64,000 bases of DNA, taken from contig JABACO010000012.1 in the NCBI GenBank assembly GCA_013339895.1, forward strand, positions 1,806,774 through 1,870,773. The letters are read 5' to 3'. The DNA is from Ephydatia muelleri. Taxonomy: Eukaryota; Porifera; Demospongiae; Spongillida; Spongillidae. Made by a program: the position numbers and the translations under genes. The notes under the pieces were generated by a model. It was not told the DNA's origin and ran no database searches. It was given only the letters and a program-made list of their open reading frames with translations. Shown one piece after another: positions 10,456 to 24,808 of this stretch (position 1 is its first letter; each line of letters opens with the position of its first letter).

Positions 10456-12077
10456 CAAGATGAACAGGGAAAAAGGGAGAATGAGGAGCCTCCCCCACCC
10501 ATCATGAATGGCAGCGCCATCGCAATGTCACTACTTTTAATTTCCGTATGCGTCGCTTTGAAGTCGATAATGGTATGACTTCATTTCCTACATAGTATAC
10601 CGTACAGCCAATAGTTGAGCGAGCACGCAGACCAAATGCGAGGTACCATGTTTTGTCCTTGCATGCATTGAGATGCTGAAGGGCCGTCGCAAAAATGGGC
10701 CAGCAAAATCTACATGAATGCTTTGATGCATGGCCAAATCCATGGAGCAAGGGATGTTAGGGTCAAATGTACTAGTGCAGAATGCATTGACCACAGATAT
10801 GTTGGTAAGCATGATTGGCGACAAAACATTTGCATGATGGCAATGTGTTGGTTACTTAACCAATTCACCATACAACGCGGTCGCTTTAACTTTGATCACC
10901 TCCTGATATTGAAATAATTTTACTTCAAATACTCATGCATGATCCAAAATATCTATGCATACATTATAACCATGTCTCAGTATACATTTCCATGCGAAGG
11001 GGAGCAAAGTCACGGAGTGCAGAGATGAGTTACACATCATTTGTAAGGAAGAGGTTCCCAGTTAGGACCCAAGCACTGATGTATACAATATAGGTCGTAC
11101 AGTGCCTATCATCTGCGTTGCGAAACAACAAATTGTTCATTGTCAAAATCGAGCAAATCGACTTCAGAGTTTTTTTAATCATTGCTGATGCGACCCTTCT
11201 GTGTGTTTTTAAATCGGAAGCTATAATGAGAGAACACACTACTCATACATATATTTTAAGTGTTAATGCAGCGGTCATGTAAAGTGAATACAAATAGTCC
11301 GCTACAGGAGGATGTGAGTGGACCAGGAGTGAGCGACACAACTTTAATTTCTTACATCGGATGGAAGCGATGTTTATTTAACAGAAGCCAATGTGATCAT
11401 TCACATCTTTGTGTGAGAATGTTTTCATGGTTGCACAATACATGGCCCAGGTATGCTTGCTATTTCTGAAATGTCCTCTACACATTGCTTCTTACGCACT
11501 GAGAATCCGAATATCTGTCATGAGTTGTAAGGCGCTGAATTTGGAAACTGTGGCATCGCTTCATGTCTTTCTTGACAGACTTGGGTTGCCGCATTACTGG
11601 TGACAAAAGCTCTCTTGCATACCTTCTGCAAAAGTTTTCTGTTGCCATTCAGAGGGGGAATGCTGCATCAGTTTTGGAAACTTTGCCTCCAACCACCTCT
11701 CCTTCTAATGTTGTTTAATGCTTGTTATGAATATGCCACACATTTCAACGCAAGTGTTACATTTTAATTGTATAATGTATGCGTCCTTTTCGGCGGAATC
11801 GATCCCATATTAATATATACTTCTGCATGATTTGTGTATCTCATTTATCGCCACCCAAGTTTGCCTTAAGGGTACGCTACAAAGGAGTTGAGCTTGAAAG
11901 ATCATATATGGCAAAATACTTGCTCTCTCAGTCCTGAAGCATCCCAAATCAAGGTAATGTGATTCTTAGGAATGTGGTACATACGCTATAAACATTTCCT
12001 TACGTTCATACCGGTGTAATAGGATAGCGTGTCCAACGTACAGATACTGTATCCTAGGATACATGTACAAGTTCATT
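10456..12077. other. intergenic with dispersed repeat pieces
   Basis: No gene is supported. Two pieces recur about 1.2-1.8 kb away: 11036-11092 (TTTGTAAGGAAGAGGTTCCC...) recurs directly at 12871-12931, and about 11483-11543 (CTTACGCACTGAGAATC...) recurs inverted at about 12719-12778. They may be parts of one older mobile element broken by rearrangement. Confidence 0.5.
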
Positions 12078-12492
12078 CAGGGGCGGATCTAGAGGGGGGG
12101 GGGGGGGCACCGGGGGCACGTGCCCCCCCCTTCCGTTCATCTAATTATATATTCATGTTACGTAATGTGTAACTGCTGATGTAAATGGATGTAGCGTATG
12201 AAAGAAGTATTAACGCTTCGCCACCGCTTATAGCTTGCGCACACCAATGAGACAGTTGTAGAAATCTTCATTCAAAAGCGACCACGAAGGCTCTTCGCCT
12301 CACTGTATGACAAAAATGCATAAACTAGCTACATACTAGTATTAGTAGTACATGTACTTTCATGCTTTTGTATTAAGTGATAAGTGCTAATTTTTCATTA
12401 TGAATGTGTGTCAGTATTGCTATATTGCTCAAAGCTTCCGCACCCACCCCCTTCCTGTGCCCCCCCTTCCTAAAATCCTAGATCCGCCCCTG
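12078..12492. mobile_element. MITE with CAGGGGCGGATCTAG ends
   Basis: CAGGGGCGGATCTAG at the left end is matched inversely at 12478-12492. Poly-G follows the left end and C-rich sequence precedes the right end, so the termini form a long stem. Length 415 bases, no coding capacity. The GGGGCGGATCTAG terminus is widespread in animal genomes as a non-autonomous element. A target duplication is uncertain (CATT near both ends). Confidence 0.75.
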
Positions 12493-13498
12493 ACATTGTC
12501 CCCACCATTGATGTATGATTAGTCAGTCCATGGTTTTAAAGCTCAAGCGTGCAACTTATTGTGCAATAGTAAGGTCATTAACACATCTAGGCCTACTAGT
12601 ACAAATCTCTATACGGGATCGTTTCCGCGAAAAGGGACCTAACGCATACATTATAAAATTTCCAGTACGCGAAATAGAAATGTATCGGTTGCGTTGAAAT
12701 GTATGGCTAATTAAAAATTCAGAGCCTTACAACTCCATGATGGATACTCAGATTCTCAGTGCGTAAGAAACAATGTAAAGATTGAAGCGGGATGAGAGTT
12801 CAACTTACATGTGCGCGGTAAACAAATAATTCAATTCCTACTGGATGAGAAGTATCAGTACTGGCTCACTATCATTTGTAAGGAAGAGGTTCCCAGTTAG
12901 GACCCAAACACTGATTGATGTATACAACATAATCAGTGGCCTCTTGAGCTGTTTAAACTTCATGATAAATGTGCAAAGAACGAGTCAGAGCCAGAAGACA
13001 GACACTTGCATGAAAGAGTGTTACAATTTTTCGCCACATGTCATATCCAGAAATGAGCGGTCAAAGGGAAAAGGTAATTAATTCACGGTTTGCGAATCAG
13101 CGCATATTCCCGTATATTTTCCCATAGACGTGTATGGGGTCCTTCAATACCAAGCACACCAGATTTTTCTCAGCTTTTGCTAAGGGATTGTTAGTACATT
13201 ACATTTGCCATGATTTTTAGTGGGGTCGCCGTCTATTTAAGGTTCCGCTTCCCTAGGATTGTCATAACATTGTCCTTAATGCACAGGTAGTCATTGGGAG
13301 CGTTTCTCATTACAATATTCTACGACCATTTGTGTCAACACCTTAACGATTTCCTATTTTGCCAAGGGAGAAACACATGAGTTAGTACATCGAAGAACTA
13401 TAATATGTATTGAAAACTAGGTCTTCCAATTTAAAAATCGGCTTCCATAATAGGAAGAAGTATTCCATATTGAAACTCCGTCTCGTGCCCTCAAAATT
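12493..13498. other. intergenic; repeat copies at 12719-12931
   Basis: Contains the second copies of the two repeat pieces described for 11036-11543. Otherwise AT-rich with no supported gene. Confidence 0.4.
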
Positions 13499-14074
13499 GT
13501 AACGCAAGCGGGGAATTATTGATTCCATCGTGACGATGTGGAAGTTGACATCGTCATATCAACCCGAGGCTGCTAAATTTTGCCACATCTAAGCTAGCTT
13601 CTGGGGCCCCCTATTGCGGAGCGTACGACGCTCCACATAACTTTGCTGGAGCGGGGTACCCTTCCCACCCCAGCAAGGAGCATACACCCCACCCAAACAA
13701 GGGGTTGTGAGGAGCGTACAACGCTCTCACATTGGGGGCCCAGAAGCTTTGAATCTCCAGTCGTTGTAACTAAAGCTTAGATGTTGCGAGATAATTATCA
13801 GGGGGATGGCACGTGATCCGAGTGTGGAGCTGAGTTAACAAGTAAAGCAAAAAAAAACATCCTCTGACGTAAAGTTGGTGGGATATAGGAATTGGAGGCA
13901 AAGGTTGTGTAAAAAGGAAGGGAACAAGGTTTCTGGAAAAGAAAACTGATACTTATGTACACGTAGCAGGCAAAATTTAGCAGCCTCGGGTTATGACGAT
14001 GTCAACTTCCACATCGTCACGATGGAATCAGACACCATTTATAATCCCCCGCTTGCCTGCCTGCGGTGCGTTAC
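13499..14074. mobile_element. foldback element with long imperfect inverted repeats
   Basis: The ~70 bases at 13520-13590 (GATTCCATCGTGACGATGTG...) are repeated almost perfectly inverted at about 13972-14031, and the repeat continues outward to GTAACGC at 13499 and GCGTTAC at 14068-14074. A second, inner inverted pair (GCTTCTGGGGCCCCC against GGGGGCCCAGAAGC) and palindromes such as GGAGCGTACGACGCTCC lie at 13598-13757. No transposase. An unrelated ~170-base segment sits only in the right half. Confidence 0.75.
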
Positions 14075-14726
14075 TAGTATACTAGTACGACTTCCGGTCC
14101 AGGGCAACGCCCAAAACGGTCTCTGCGTGTTCCGGACCCCTCCAAGCGCTACGCAACAAGCCTATGCATGTACACGATCCGGATCGTTTGTAAAACATCG
14201 CCCATACGTACATGTAGTCGTAATTACTATCAGCTAATTCGGGTATCTCGTGGGTAAAAAATCTACAAACTAGCTGCCGGGGCGTTCGATTCTTAGCTGT
14301 ATTACATGTATCAAATTCTTTTTTTTTTATCACACCACGTTACAAGTGATGTCACTCACACAGGTATAAAGTTAATAGTAATATATTTTAATGTGCATCA
14401 ATTGGGGATATCATATATACAGCGTCGTCATCTTCAGGTAACTTACATGTAAGTTAGTAAGTATATGCCACGAGTTGTGTTTCTGTGTAGTACATGTAGC
14501 AATATATTTATGTACCAGTACTAGTATCGCATTTACCAGTTCCAGTCCATCCACTGCCAACGCATTTGGTCCCAGCTCCAGTTCATTCACTAGTTCCTTC
14601 CATCCACTACCAACACATCTGGTCCCAGCTCCAGTCCATCCACTCTATCATGAACGAACCAAACTGATGCAGGTAACATCACAATACAAACCACATAACG
14701 ATGGCACCCTCACACATGCATACACG

Positions 14727-14728
<2 letters not shown>
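14075..14728. other. intergenic, nothing recognised
   Basis: No supported gene. A CCAGCTCCAGTCCATCCACT-like unit occurs about three times between 14538 and 14640, a short degenerate tandem repeat. Confidence 0.35.
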
Positions 14729-14774
<46 letters not shown>

Positions 14775-14921
14775 TACAGACATGCACATGTACTGATGCA
14801 GATGTCAGTTTTGACAAAACAAATCTCAGCATTGCTTTGAGGTTAAGGGTCCAAGCAACGCTGAGGTTTTATTTCCTCAAAACTGACATCTATATCAGTA
14901 CATGTGCATGTGTGTATGGTT

Positions 14922-15105
<184 letters not shown>

Positions 15106-15207
15106 CACAATGCTTGAGGGAGGGGGGACCCTAACCTCAAAGCAATGCTGAGGTTTTGTTTTGTCAAAACTGACATCGCATCAGTACATGTGCATGTCTG
15201 TATGTAT

Positions 15208-15296
<89 letters not shown>

Positions 15297-15406
15297 TGTG
15301 GCACAATGCTTGAGGGAGGGAGGGACCTTAACCTCAAAGCAATGCTGAGGTTTTATTTTGTCAAAACTGACATCTGCATCAGTTACATGTGCATGTCTGT
15401 ATGTAT

Positions 15407-17141
<1,735 letters not shown>

Positions 17142-17242
17142 CACAATGCTTGAGGGAGGAGGGACCTTAACCTCAAAGCAATGGTGAGATTTTATTTTGT
17201 CAAAACTGACATCTGCATCAGTACATGTGCATGTCTGTATGT

Positions 17243-17342
<100 letters not shown>

Positions 17343-17462
17343 CACAATGCTTGAGGGAGGAGGGACCCTAACCTCAAGCAATGCTGAGGTTTTGTTTTGT
17401 CAAAACTGACATCTGCATATCTGCATCAGTGCATGTGCATGTCTGTATGTATGTGTGTGTGT

Positions 17463-17520
<58 letters not shown>

Positions 17521-17626
17521 CACAATGCTTGAGGGAGGAGGGACCTAACCTCAAAGCAATGCTGAGGTTTTGTTTTGTCAAAACTGACATCTGCATTGGT
17601 ACATTTGCATGTCTGTATGTATGAGT

Positions 17627-17724
<98 letters not shown>

Positions 17725-17838
17725 CACAATGCTTGAGGGAGGAGGGACCTAACCTCAAAGCAATGCTGAGGTTTTGTTTTGTCAAAACTGACATCTGCAT
17801 CGGTACATGTGCATGTCTGTATGTATGAGTGTGTGAGT

Positions 17839-17870
<32 letters not shown>

Positions 17871-17880
17871 TAAATCACAC

Positions 17881-18721
17881 ATAATGATTCTAATTTAGTA
17901 GATACATGTGCTGATTCATTCAGGCAAAGAAATGGATTGCAGATTTTGTAGCCTTATCAGGCATGTCACAGGGCTATCAACAGAGTAATGTCACACCATA
18001 CATGCAACTCATGGCCATGCACATACCAGAGATGGTGACATTACTCTGAAGTGTAAAACAGTTCAGCTGCCAAGGTTAATGTTTTTTTAATTTTTATTCT
18101 CATATTTGCAACCACCAAGGTGCATGAACTTCGTACTGCTTTATATTTATTGGTATGAGGGAATTGGGTGTCTGATGCAATTACACACATAACATGCAAG
18201 CCCGTAGCTAGGAAGTCTGCCAGGGCTACGGGCCTGAGATTTGTATTTGAACAGCTAACAAAAAAAATTAACAAAACTGTAACAACTTCATATACCTTTC
18301 AGCTTTGACTACAATATTGTACCATACCTACCAACTGGTGAATTGGTGAATCCTGTGTACAGAATCTAAGAATTTATGATACGTACGTATGATATTATAT
18401 GTACTTGTATTATGCTACAGGTGTTGAGAAATTATATGATGTATCGAAGAGAAGCTACTTCAGCTCCTGTAAATGGAACCCAGCTGAGGAGATGATGCTC
18501 ACTGAGCAACGTATGGGTATAAATTCTCTTCTCTCCCGACAAAGAAGGGCATACATGAAACATAATCATAAATACTGGGACCAAGGAATAATACAAACTA
18601 GGAAGCAGCGACGTAAATGTATTTGATGACGAGCTGCATGGAACTACATGTGCAAGTATATGAGGTTGAGAGTTCTTGACATATGTAGAAGTACATACAT
18701 GTATCTCACATGTCACACAAG
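17881..18721. other. intergenic, possible lone exon
   Basis: Mostly unrecognised. From 18422, after an AG, an open stretch of about 68 codons runs to a stop near 18626 and is rich in basic residues (RQRRAYMKHNHKYW). It could be a terminal exon of an unknown gene, but nothing else supports it. Confidence 0.2.
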
Positions 18722-21195
18722 TTGGCCTATGTATGAGTTGCCTATGTATGAGTTGCCTATGTATGAGTTGGCCTATGTATGAGTTGCCTATGTATGAGTT
18801 GGCCTATGTATGAGTTGGCCTATGTATGAGTTGGCCTATGTATGAGTTGCCTATGTAATGTATGAGTTGGCCTATGTATGAGTTGGCCTATGTATGAGTT
18901 GGCCTATGTATGAGTTGGCCTATGTATGAGTTGCCTATGTATGAGTTGCCTATGTATGAGTTGCCTATGTATGAGTTGCCTATGTATGAGTTGCCTATGT
19001 ATGAGTTGGCCTATGTATGAGTTGCCTATGTATGAGTTGCCTATGTATGAGTTGGCCTATGTATGAGTTGCCTATGTATGAGTTGCCTATGTATGAGTTG
19101 CCTATGTATGAGTTGCCTATGTATGAGTTGGCCTATGTATGAGTTGCCTATGTATGAGTTGCCTATGTATGAGTTGGCCTATGTATGAGTTGCCTATGTA
19201 TGAGTTGCCTATGTATGAGTTGCCTATGTATGAGTTGCCTATGTATGAGTTGGCCTATGTATGAGTTGCCTATGTATGAGTTGCCTATGTATGAGTTGCC
19301 TATGTATGAGTTGCCTATGTATGAGTTGGCCTATGTATGAGTTGGCCTATGTATGAGTTGCCTATGTATGAGTTGGCCTATGTATGAGTTGGCCTATGTA
19401 TGAGTTGCCTATGTATGAGTTGCCTATGTATGAGTTGGCCTATGTATGAGTTGGCCTATGTATGAGTTGCCTATGTATGAGTTGGCCTATGTATGAGTTG
19501 GCCTATGTATGAGTTGCCTATGTATGAGTTGCCTATGTATGAGTTGCCTATGTATGAGTTGGCCTATGTATGAGTTGCCTATGTATGAGTTGCCTATGTA
19601 TGAGTTGGCCTATGTATGAGTTGGCCTATGTATGAGTTGCCTATGTATGAGTTGGCCTATGTATGAGTTGGCCTATGTATGAGTTGCCTATGTATGAGTT
19701 GCCTATGTATGAGTTGGCCTATGTATGAGTTGGCCTATGTATGAGTTGGCCTATGTATGAGTTGCCTATGTATGAGTTGCCTATGTATGAGTTGCCTATG
19801 TATGAGTTGGCCTATGTATGAGTTGGCCTATGTATGAGTTGGCCTATGTATGAGTTGCCTATGTATGAGTTGCCTATGTATGAGTTGGCCTATGTATGAG
19901 TTGCCTATGTATGAGTTGCCTATGTATGAGTTGGCCTATGTATGAGTTGGCCTATGTATGAGTTGGCCTATGTATGAGTTGGCCTATGTATGAGTTGGCC
20001 TATGTATGAGTTGCCTATGTATGAGTTGCCTATGTATGAGTTGGCCTATGTATGAGTTGGCCTATGTATGAGTTGGCCTATGTATGAGTTGCCTATGTAT
20101 GAGTTGCCTATGTATGAGTTGCCTATGTATGAGTTGGCCTATGTATGAGTTGCCTATGTATGAGTTGCCTATGTATGAGTTGGCCTATGTATGAGTTGGC
20201 CTATGTATGAGTTGGCCTATGTATGAGTTGCCTATGTATGAGTTGCCTATGTATGAGTTGCCTATGTATGAGTTGCCTATGTATGAGTTGCCTATGTATG
20301 AGTTGCCTATGTATGAGTTGCCTATGTATGAGTTGCCTATGTATGAGTTGCCTATGTATGAGTTGGCCTATGTATGAGTTGCCTATGTATGAGTTGCCTA
20401 TGATGAGTTTGTTGCCTATGTATGAGTTGCCTATGTATGAGTTGCCTATGTATGAGTTGCCTATGTATGAGTTGCCTATGTATGAGTTGGCCTATGTATG
20501 AGTTGCCTATGTATGAGTTGCCTATGTATGAGTTGCCTATGTATGAGTTGCCTATGTATGAGTTGGCCTATGTATGAGTTGGCCTATGTATGAGTTGCCT
20601 ATGTATGAGTTGCCTATGTATGAGTTGGCCTATGTATGAGTTGGCCTATGTATGAGTTGCCTATGTATGAGTTGCCTATGTATGAGTTGCCTATGTATGA
20701 GTTGGCCTATGTATGAGTTGCCTATGTATGAGTTTGCCTATGTATGAGTTGGCCTATGTATGAGTTGGCCTATGTATTGAGTTGCCTATGTATGAGTTGG
20801 CCTATGTATGAGTTGGCCTATGTATGAGTTGCCTATGTATGAGTTGGCCTATGTATGAGTTGGCCTATGTATGAGTTGCCTATGTATGAGTTGCCTAGTA
20901 TAGTTGCCTATGTATGAGTTGGCCTATGTATGAGTTGGCCTATGTATGAGTTGCCTATGTATGAGTTGCCTATGTATGAGTTGGCCTATGTATGAGTTGG
21001 CCTATGTATGAGTTGGCCTATGTATGAGTTGCCTATGTATGAGTTGCCTATGTATGAGTTGGCCTATGTATGAGTTGGCCTATGTATGAGTTGGCCTATG
21101 TATGAGTTGGCCTATGTATGAGTTGCCTATGTATGAGTTGGCCTATGTATGAGTTGGCCTATGTATGAGTTGCCTATGTATGAGTTGGCCTATGT
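18722..21195. repeat. 15/16-bp minisatellite, about 160 copies
   Basis: A 2.47-kb head-to-tail array built from two unit lengths: CCTATGTATGAGTTG (15) and GCCTATGTATGAGTTG (16). They alternate irregularly in runs of one to nine. Apart from this single G the units are nearly identical; odd units occur near 18857, 20401, 20732, 20777 and 20896. The mixed length keeps shifting the frame, so it is not coding. Confidence 0.97.
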
Positions 21196-21842
21196 ATGGA
21201 TATACTATTCCTTGTTCACACTACAATGAAGAGCAAATGTAGCGTTCTTCTGAGGGTTCAATCAATGGAGCTGAGAATCAAACTCTTACCAGCTAAGGGT
21301 GCTGTTAGAAAATATATGCTGCTGAATTTCTTTAACAACATGACTTTAAATAGCCTAGTAGAGCTCATTTGCATGCTTGCAATTGCACTACCAGCTGGAC
21401 GTAACTCAAGAACTAAATGCTCACACTCAGAGACCCAGCAGAGAAACCTCTTAATCACTGAATTGTTAAGGACTTCCAAAATAATGCACACGCAGTATAA
21501 TTCACACCAATGGGCCTTACGGGCTTCCTCTCAAGGAGATAACACCACTTATGAAGCATTATTGAGTGTCAAAATTCTTCTGGCAAGCACGTTATGCACA
21601 CAGTCACTTCAGTACCCCCCCACTCTGAACTTATAAAGAAGGAAGGGCATGGAACATGAGCGTGCAGTCAAGGCTATGTGACAAGGCTATAATACAGGAC
21701 CATGTACTGGAGGTTAATGACATGCAGATGAAATTAAAATATGGTGGATCTGTGCTTTCAGAGAGTAATTATAAATCCCAACACAAATGAACTTACCTCA
21801 GCTGTGGTTTAACTCAACCGCACCTCCCGCACCTCCCGCCCC

Positions 21843-21876
<34 letters not shown>

Positions 21877-22153
21877 AAATCTGAAGTTATAGTGAAGGAA
21901 GGGCATGGGACATGAGCATGTAGTGAGGCTATGAAACACAAAAAATGTATGAGGCAGGACCATGTAATGGAGGCTATGAGACATAAACTTGTAATGGATG
22001 CTATAAGCTAGGACCAGGTAGTAGAGGCTATGAAAAATTGGCATGTACTGAAGACACGTGCATGTAGTTGGCTGAAATAAGACCATGTAGTGGAGGTTAT
22101 GACACTCAAGCATGTGCATGTGGTTTGTGTGTATGTGTGTGTGTATGTGTGCG
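21196..22153. other. degenerate repeats and a poly-C run
   Basis: A 146-codon open frame (21196-21636) begins at the minisatellite edge and has no recognisable domain. Two blocks (about 21640-21740 and 21890-22110) share GGAAGGGCATGGGACATGAG-type phrases and are degenerate tandem repeats. They flank a poly-C run of about 28-30 bases near 21845-21874. Confidence 0.5.
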
Positions 22154-22257
22154 GGGTTACATTAGTCTCGTCCCCAGCCTGATATGCATTCACAATGCGG
22201 TGATGTAATCCATCCGCTGCTGTGTATGAGGGTCTGGGAACGAGACTAGGGTTACAT
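22154..22257. mobile_element. 86-bp MITE with 9-bp target duplication
   Basis: TAGTCTCGTCCCCAG at 22163 is matched inversely by CTGGGAACGAGACTA ending at 22248. GGGTTACAT flanks both sides (22154-22162 and 22249-22257). No coding capacity. Size and termini fit a very short non-autonomous DNA transposon. Confidence 0.85.
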
Positions 22258-22346
22258 ATATCTGCAAGTGGGTGTAACTTGCAGATGAAATGAAAAACTG
22301 AGAGATATGGTGGTAGGTTAATACTTTATCTCATGGATCTGTAGGG

Positions 22347-22518
22347 GGCGTTTCCAAACTATTTTGGAAAAGATGACGTTTCATTATAACACACCCCCCT
22401 CCCCCCTCATAACGTCATTGATATCGAAGGTTGTGGGAGTCCGGACGCCGGAAAACGTAATGAGCCTGAACCCCCCCTCCCCAACATCAAGATGACGTCA
22501 TCTTTTCCAAAATACGCC
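22347..22518. mobile_element. MITE-like inverted repeat, GGCGT ends
   Basis: TTTTGGAAAAGATGACGT at 22362-22379 is repeated inverted at 22495-22512, and both arms end in GGCGT/ACGCC. The left arm has a short extra TTTCCAAAC-like insert. No target duplication is certain. Confidence 0.65.
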
Positions 22519-22859
22519 ACCTTATAGCCGATAAATGGCACGCAAGGAGTGTACTGAACCCACAGGCACACGATTTTATGTGCGCGCGTATTCACTACTG
22601 ATATAGTCCATACGGTGTTGCGTAAGGAGATGGCAGCTGGCAGCTGAATCCGGCCACGCAATTTCGATCGCTTAACGAATTCCGTTCGCTATAAAGTACG
22701 TTTGCAAGGCCGCAGTAGATAGGGGGGGGGGGGGGGGGGAGGCCGGTAACTGACATTTATTAATAATGTACTAGCATAACTATTAATTGAGCCATTAACT
22801 GTAATAATGTTGTATATGTTCAATTACATACATGATTATTATATACCCATGATTACAGA
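22519..22859. other. intergenic with a poly-G run
   Basis: Contains a ~17-base poly-G run near 22722-22739; otherwise nothing recognised. Confidence 0.4.
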
Positions 22860-23262
22860 AGATATGCAATATACAATACACTGACGCACAATTACATACA
22901 CATAACAATTCATGAGGGCACAATCCTGGTGAGGATAGCCGAAGAAATGGATCTCATGAGGCAGGTGTTAAGCCTTCCGTAAATCTCATTTATGATGACT
23001 GATTTAGGCTTGGAGCATGCAATTGCCAGCCTGGATGCCAACTGCGCAAAAGTTTTAACTGCCTCTTGACCCCATGCTCCGTACGTCTCGACAACCAAAG
23101 GGATGCACACCCAACCTAATTCCACACATTTAGCATCATTACTGTTGTGTTTTCTTATCTCTGAGGCCTGAGCCGCCACTCCTGAAGACACTCCCGCTTC
23201 CGAAAGGATAAGTGAATTTAGCGGAGAGGTCACACAGAAGTCAAAGGCTGCAGGCTTGCCCA
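22860..23262 (-). mobile_element. LINE fragment, C-terminal tail (family A)
   Basis: The minus strand reads SPLNSLILSEAGVSSGVAAQ, KCVELGWVCIPLVVETYGAWG, ASRLAIACSKPKSVIINEIY and GRLN before a stop near 22910, colinear with the end of the 35.4-39.2 kb LINE. It is 5' truncated at about 23262 next to ATTATTAACA. The 3' UTR below 22910 is AT-rich. Inactive. Confidence 0.8.
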
Positions 23263-24604
23263 GTGACCATTATTAACAATTTTATTGAATAGATTACGCT
23301 TTTATGAATAAATTATGCGCGGTAGAAATTAATATTTTGTCTTGAATTTAGTTACGGAATGGTTAATGGTATAATTTTTTGAGGTACATATGTCATAATC
23401 AGACCGATTTATAGTACATTATAGACTTGTTTAAAATTCAATTTAAAAAAAAAGCAAGATGACCGCCTATGTATGGGCCATTTCTGGATATGTGTAACAG
23501 TGCATAGTATTGTGTATGTTTGTGTGTATGTGTGTTCAAGAATTGTAACGACCAATCTGCACCAGCATGAGGTCATGTTTATGTACTCTGTGTGAGCTGA
23601 ACATTGTGTGGGCAAATAGAGACCAAAGTCTCGCAGTGTGTAAGCGATATAACTCAGTGGGAGCCGCATACAGAATGATGAGAAGTTGATCAAGTATTAT
23701 GTCAAATAGGAAAGCTTCACTTCTACACTAACTAGATAAAGATAAAGATGTGTAGGAACCTAAAGTCTGAAGATGACATTTTCATAGCATTTACAACTTA
23801 TGACATGTAGCAAATGTACATATTTGTGTGTACAAACAATATCACCAATCTACTATAGCTCATTCAATAGTTAAGGTAAATTAATCATTAAAGTTAATGT
23901 GCGTTATACAAGGAGAATGAACATTGCACAGATTTCAGTGTACTCACATTGAAAGGGTGCTGGTCCTAATTTGAAGAGATTGCCCGGGCAATGTGTGTGG
24001 GTTTTTTTGTAGATAATGCCTTTGGGTACATTTTGTAAGAGTAGAAAAGTGGGAAAATCGAGTACTGGGCAACGTACGTTCCGCTCAAAATACTGACAAA
24101 TTCATTCGAATAAATACGCACCTCATTTGTCGCACAGCCGTGTTTGGTGTCAACTAAGACATTCTTTAACCACTGTAAGTCTTAGGGTGTATTGTGAAAT
24201 TTTGACGTGTTTTTGTGTTGGCGCAAGGAGTTTTCCAGATGGCGCAAAATCCCATATATAATAACCGCCATTTTCTCTTTTAGATTGATATTGCGCATTA
24301 CTATTACTGGAGCTTAGCTTTAAAAAAATAACGAATTAAGATACACAAAATATCAACTATATCAGCAAGATTTTGACTTACCTCCCATTATATATATGAA
24401 GACAATCAAGGATTTTGTTGTATTTGTGGAACGTTATAAGGAAGACATTAATATTGAGAACATTCGTCAAGTGCCATTTATAAGAAAAGGACTTTTGTAT
24501 TTTTTATACCTTTCCACTAATGGCATAGGCACCACTGCATCAAAAATATGTCAAATTTCTCAGTCTATTGCCAGGACAAGCAATACTGAAGTAAATGCTG
24601 AAAT
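23263..24604. other. intergenic, no gene supported
   Basis: AT-rich sequence. A plus-strand open frame from 24396 (about 65 codons before it enters the LINE inverted arm) has no known domain. No RNA gene or repeat is recognised. Confidence 0.3.
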
Positions 24605-24808
24605 GGAGGTGGTGGACAATTTTTCCCCACCCTGTGGGCAGGCTACTCCCAACTGCAAAGGTTGAAAGAAATCGGCTGCTTTAACTCTGATGAGATGGCA
24701 TAGACATTTGGCCTATGCCATCTTGTCAGAGTTAAAGCAGCCGATTTCTTTCAACCTTTGCAGTGGGAGTAGGCCCACAGGGTGTGGAAAAAATTGTCCA
24801 CCACCTCC
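24605..24808. repeat. ~97-bp inverted repeat at the 5' end of a LINE copy
   Basis: The left arm 24605-24703 is the inverse of 24713-24808 with a few mismatches and small indels and a ~9-base spacer. The right arm is reverse-transcriptase coding sequence (AADFFQPLQ...) that continues into the LINE copy; the left arm is the same piece in opposite orientation. Confidence 0.9.

Noticed and set aside
10588-10824. Minus-strand HVDFAGPF, an integrase-like phrase
   Set aside because: Only eight residues match; the flanking residues do not, so no element is called.
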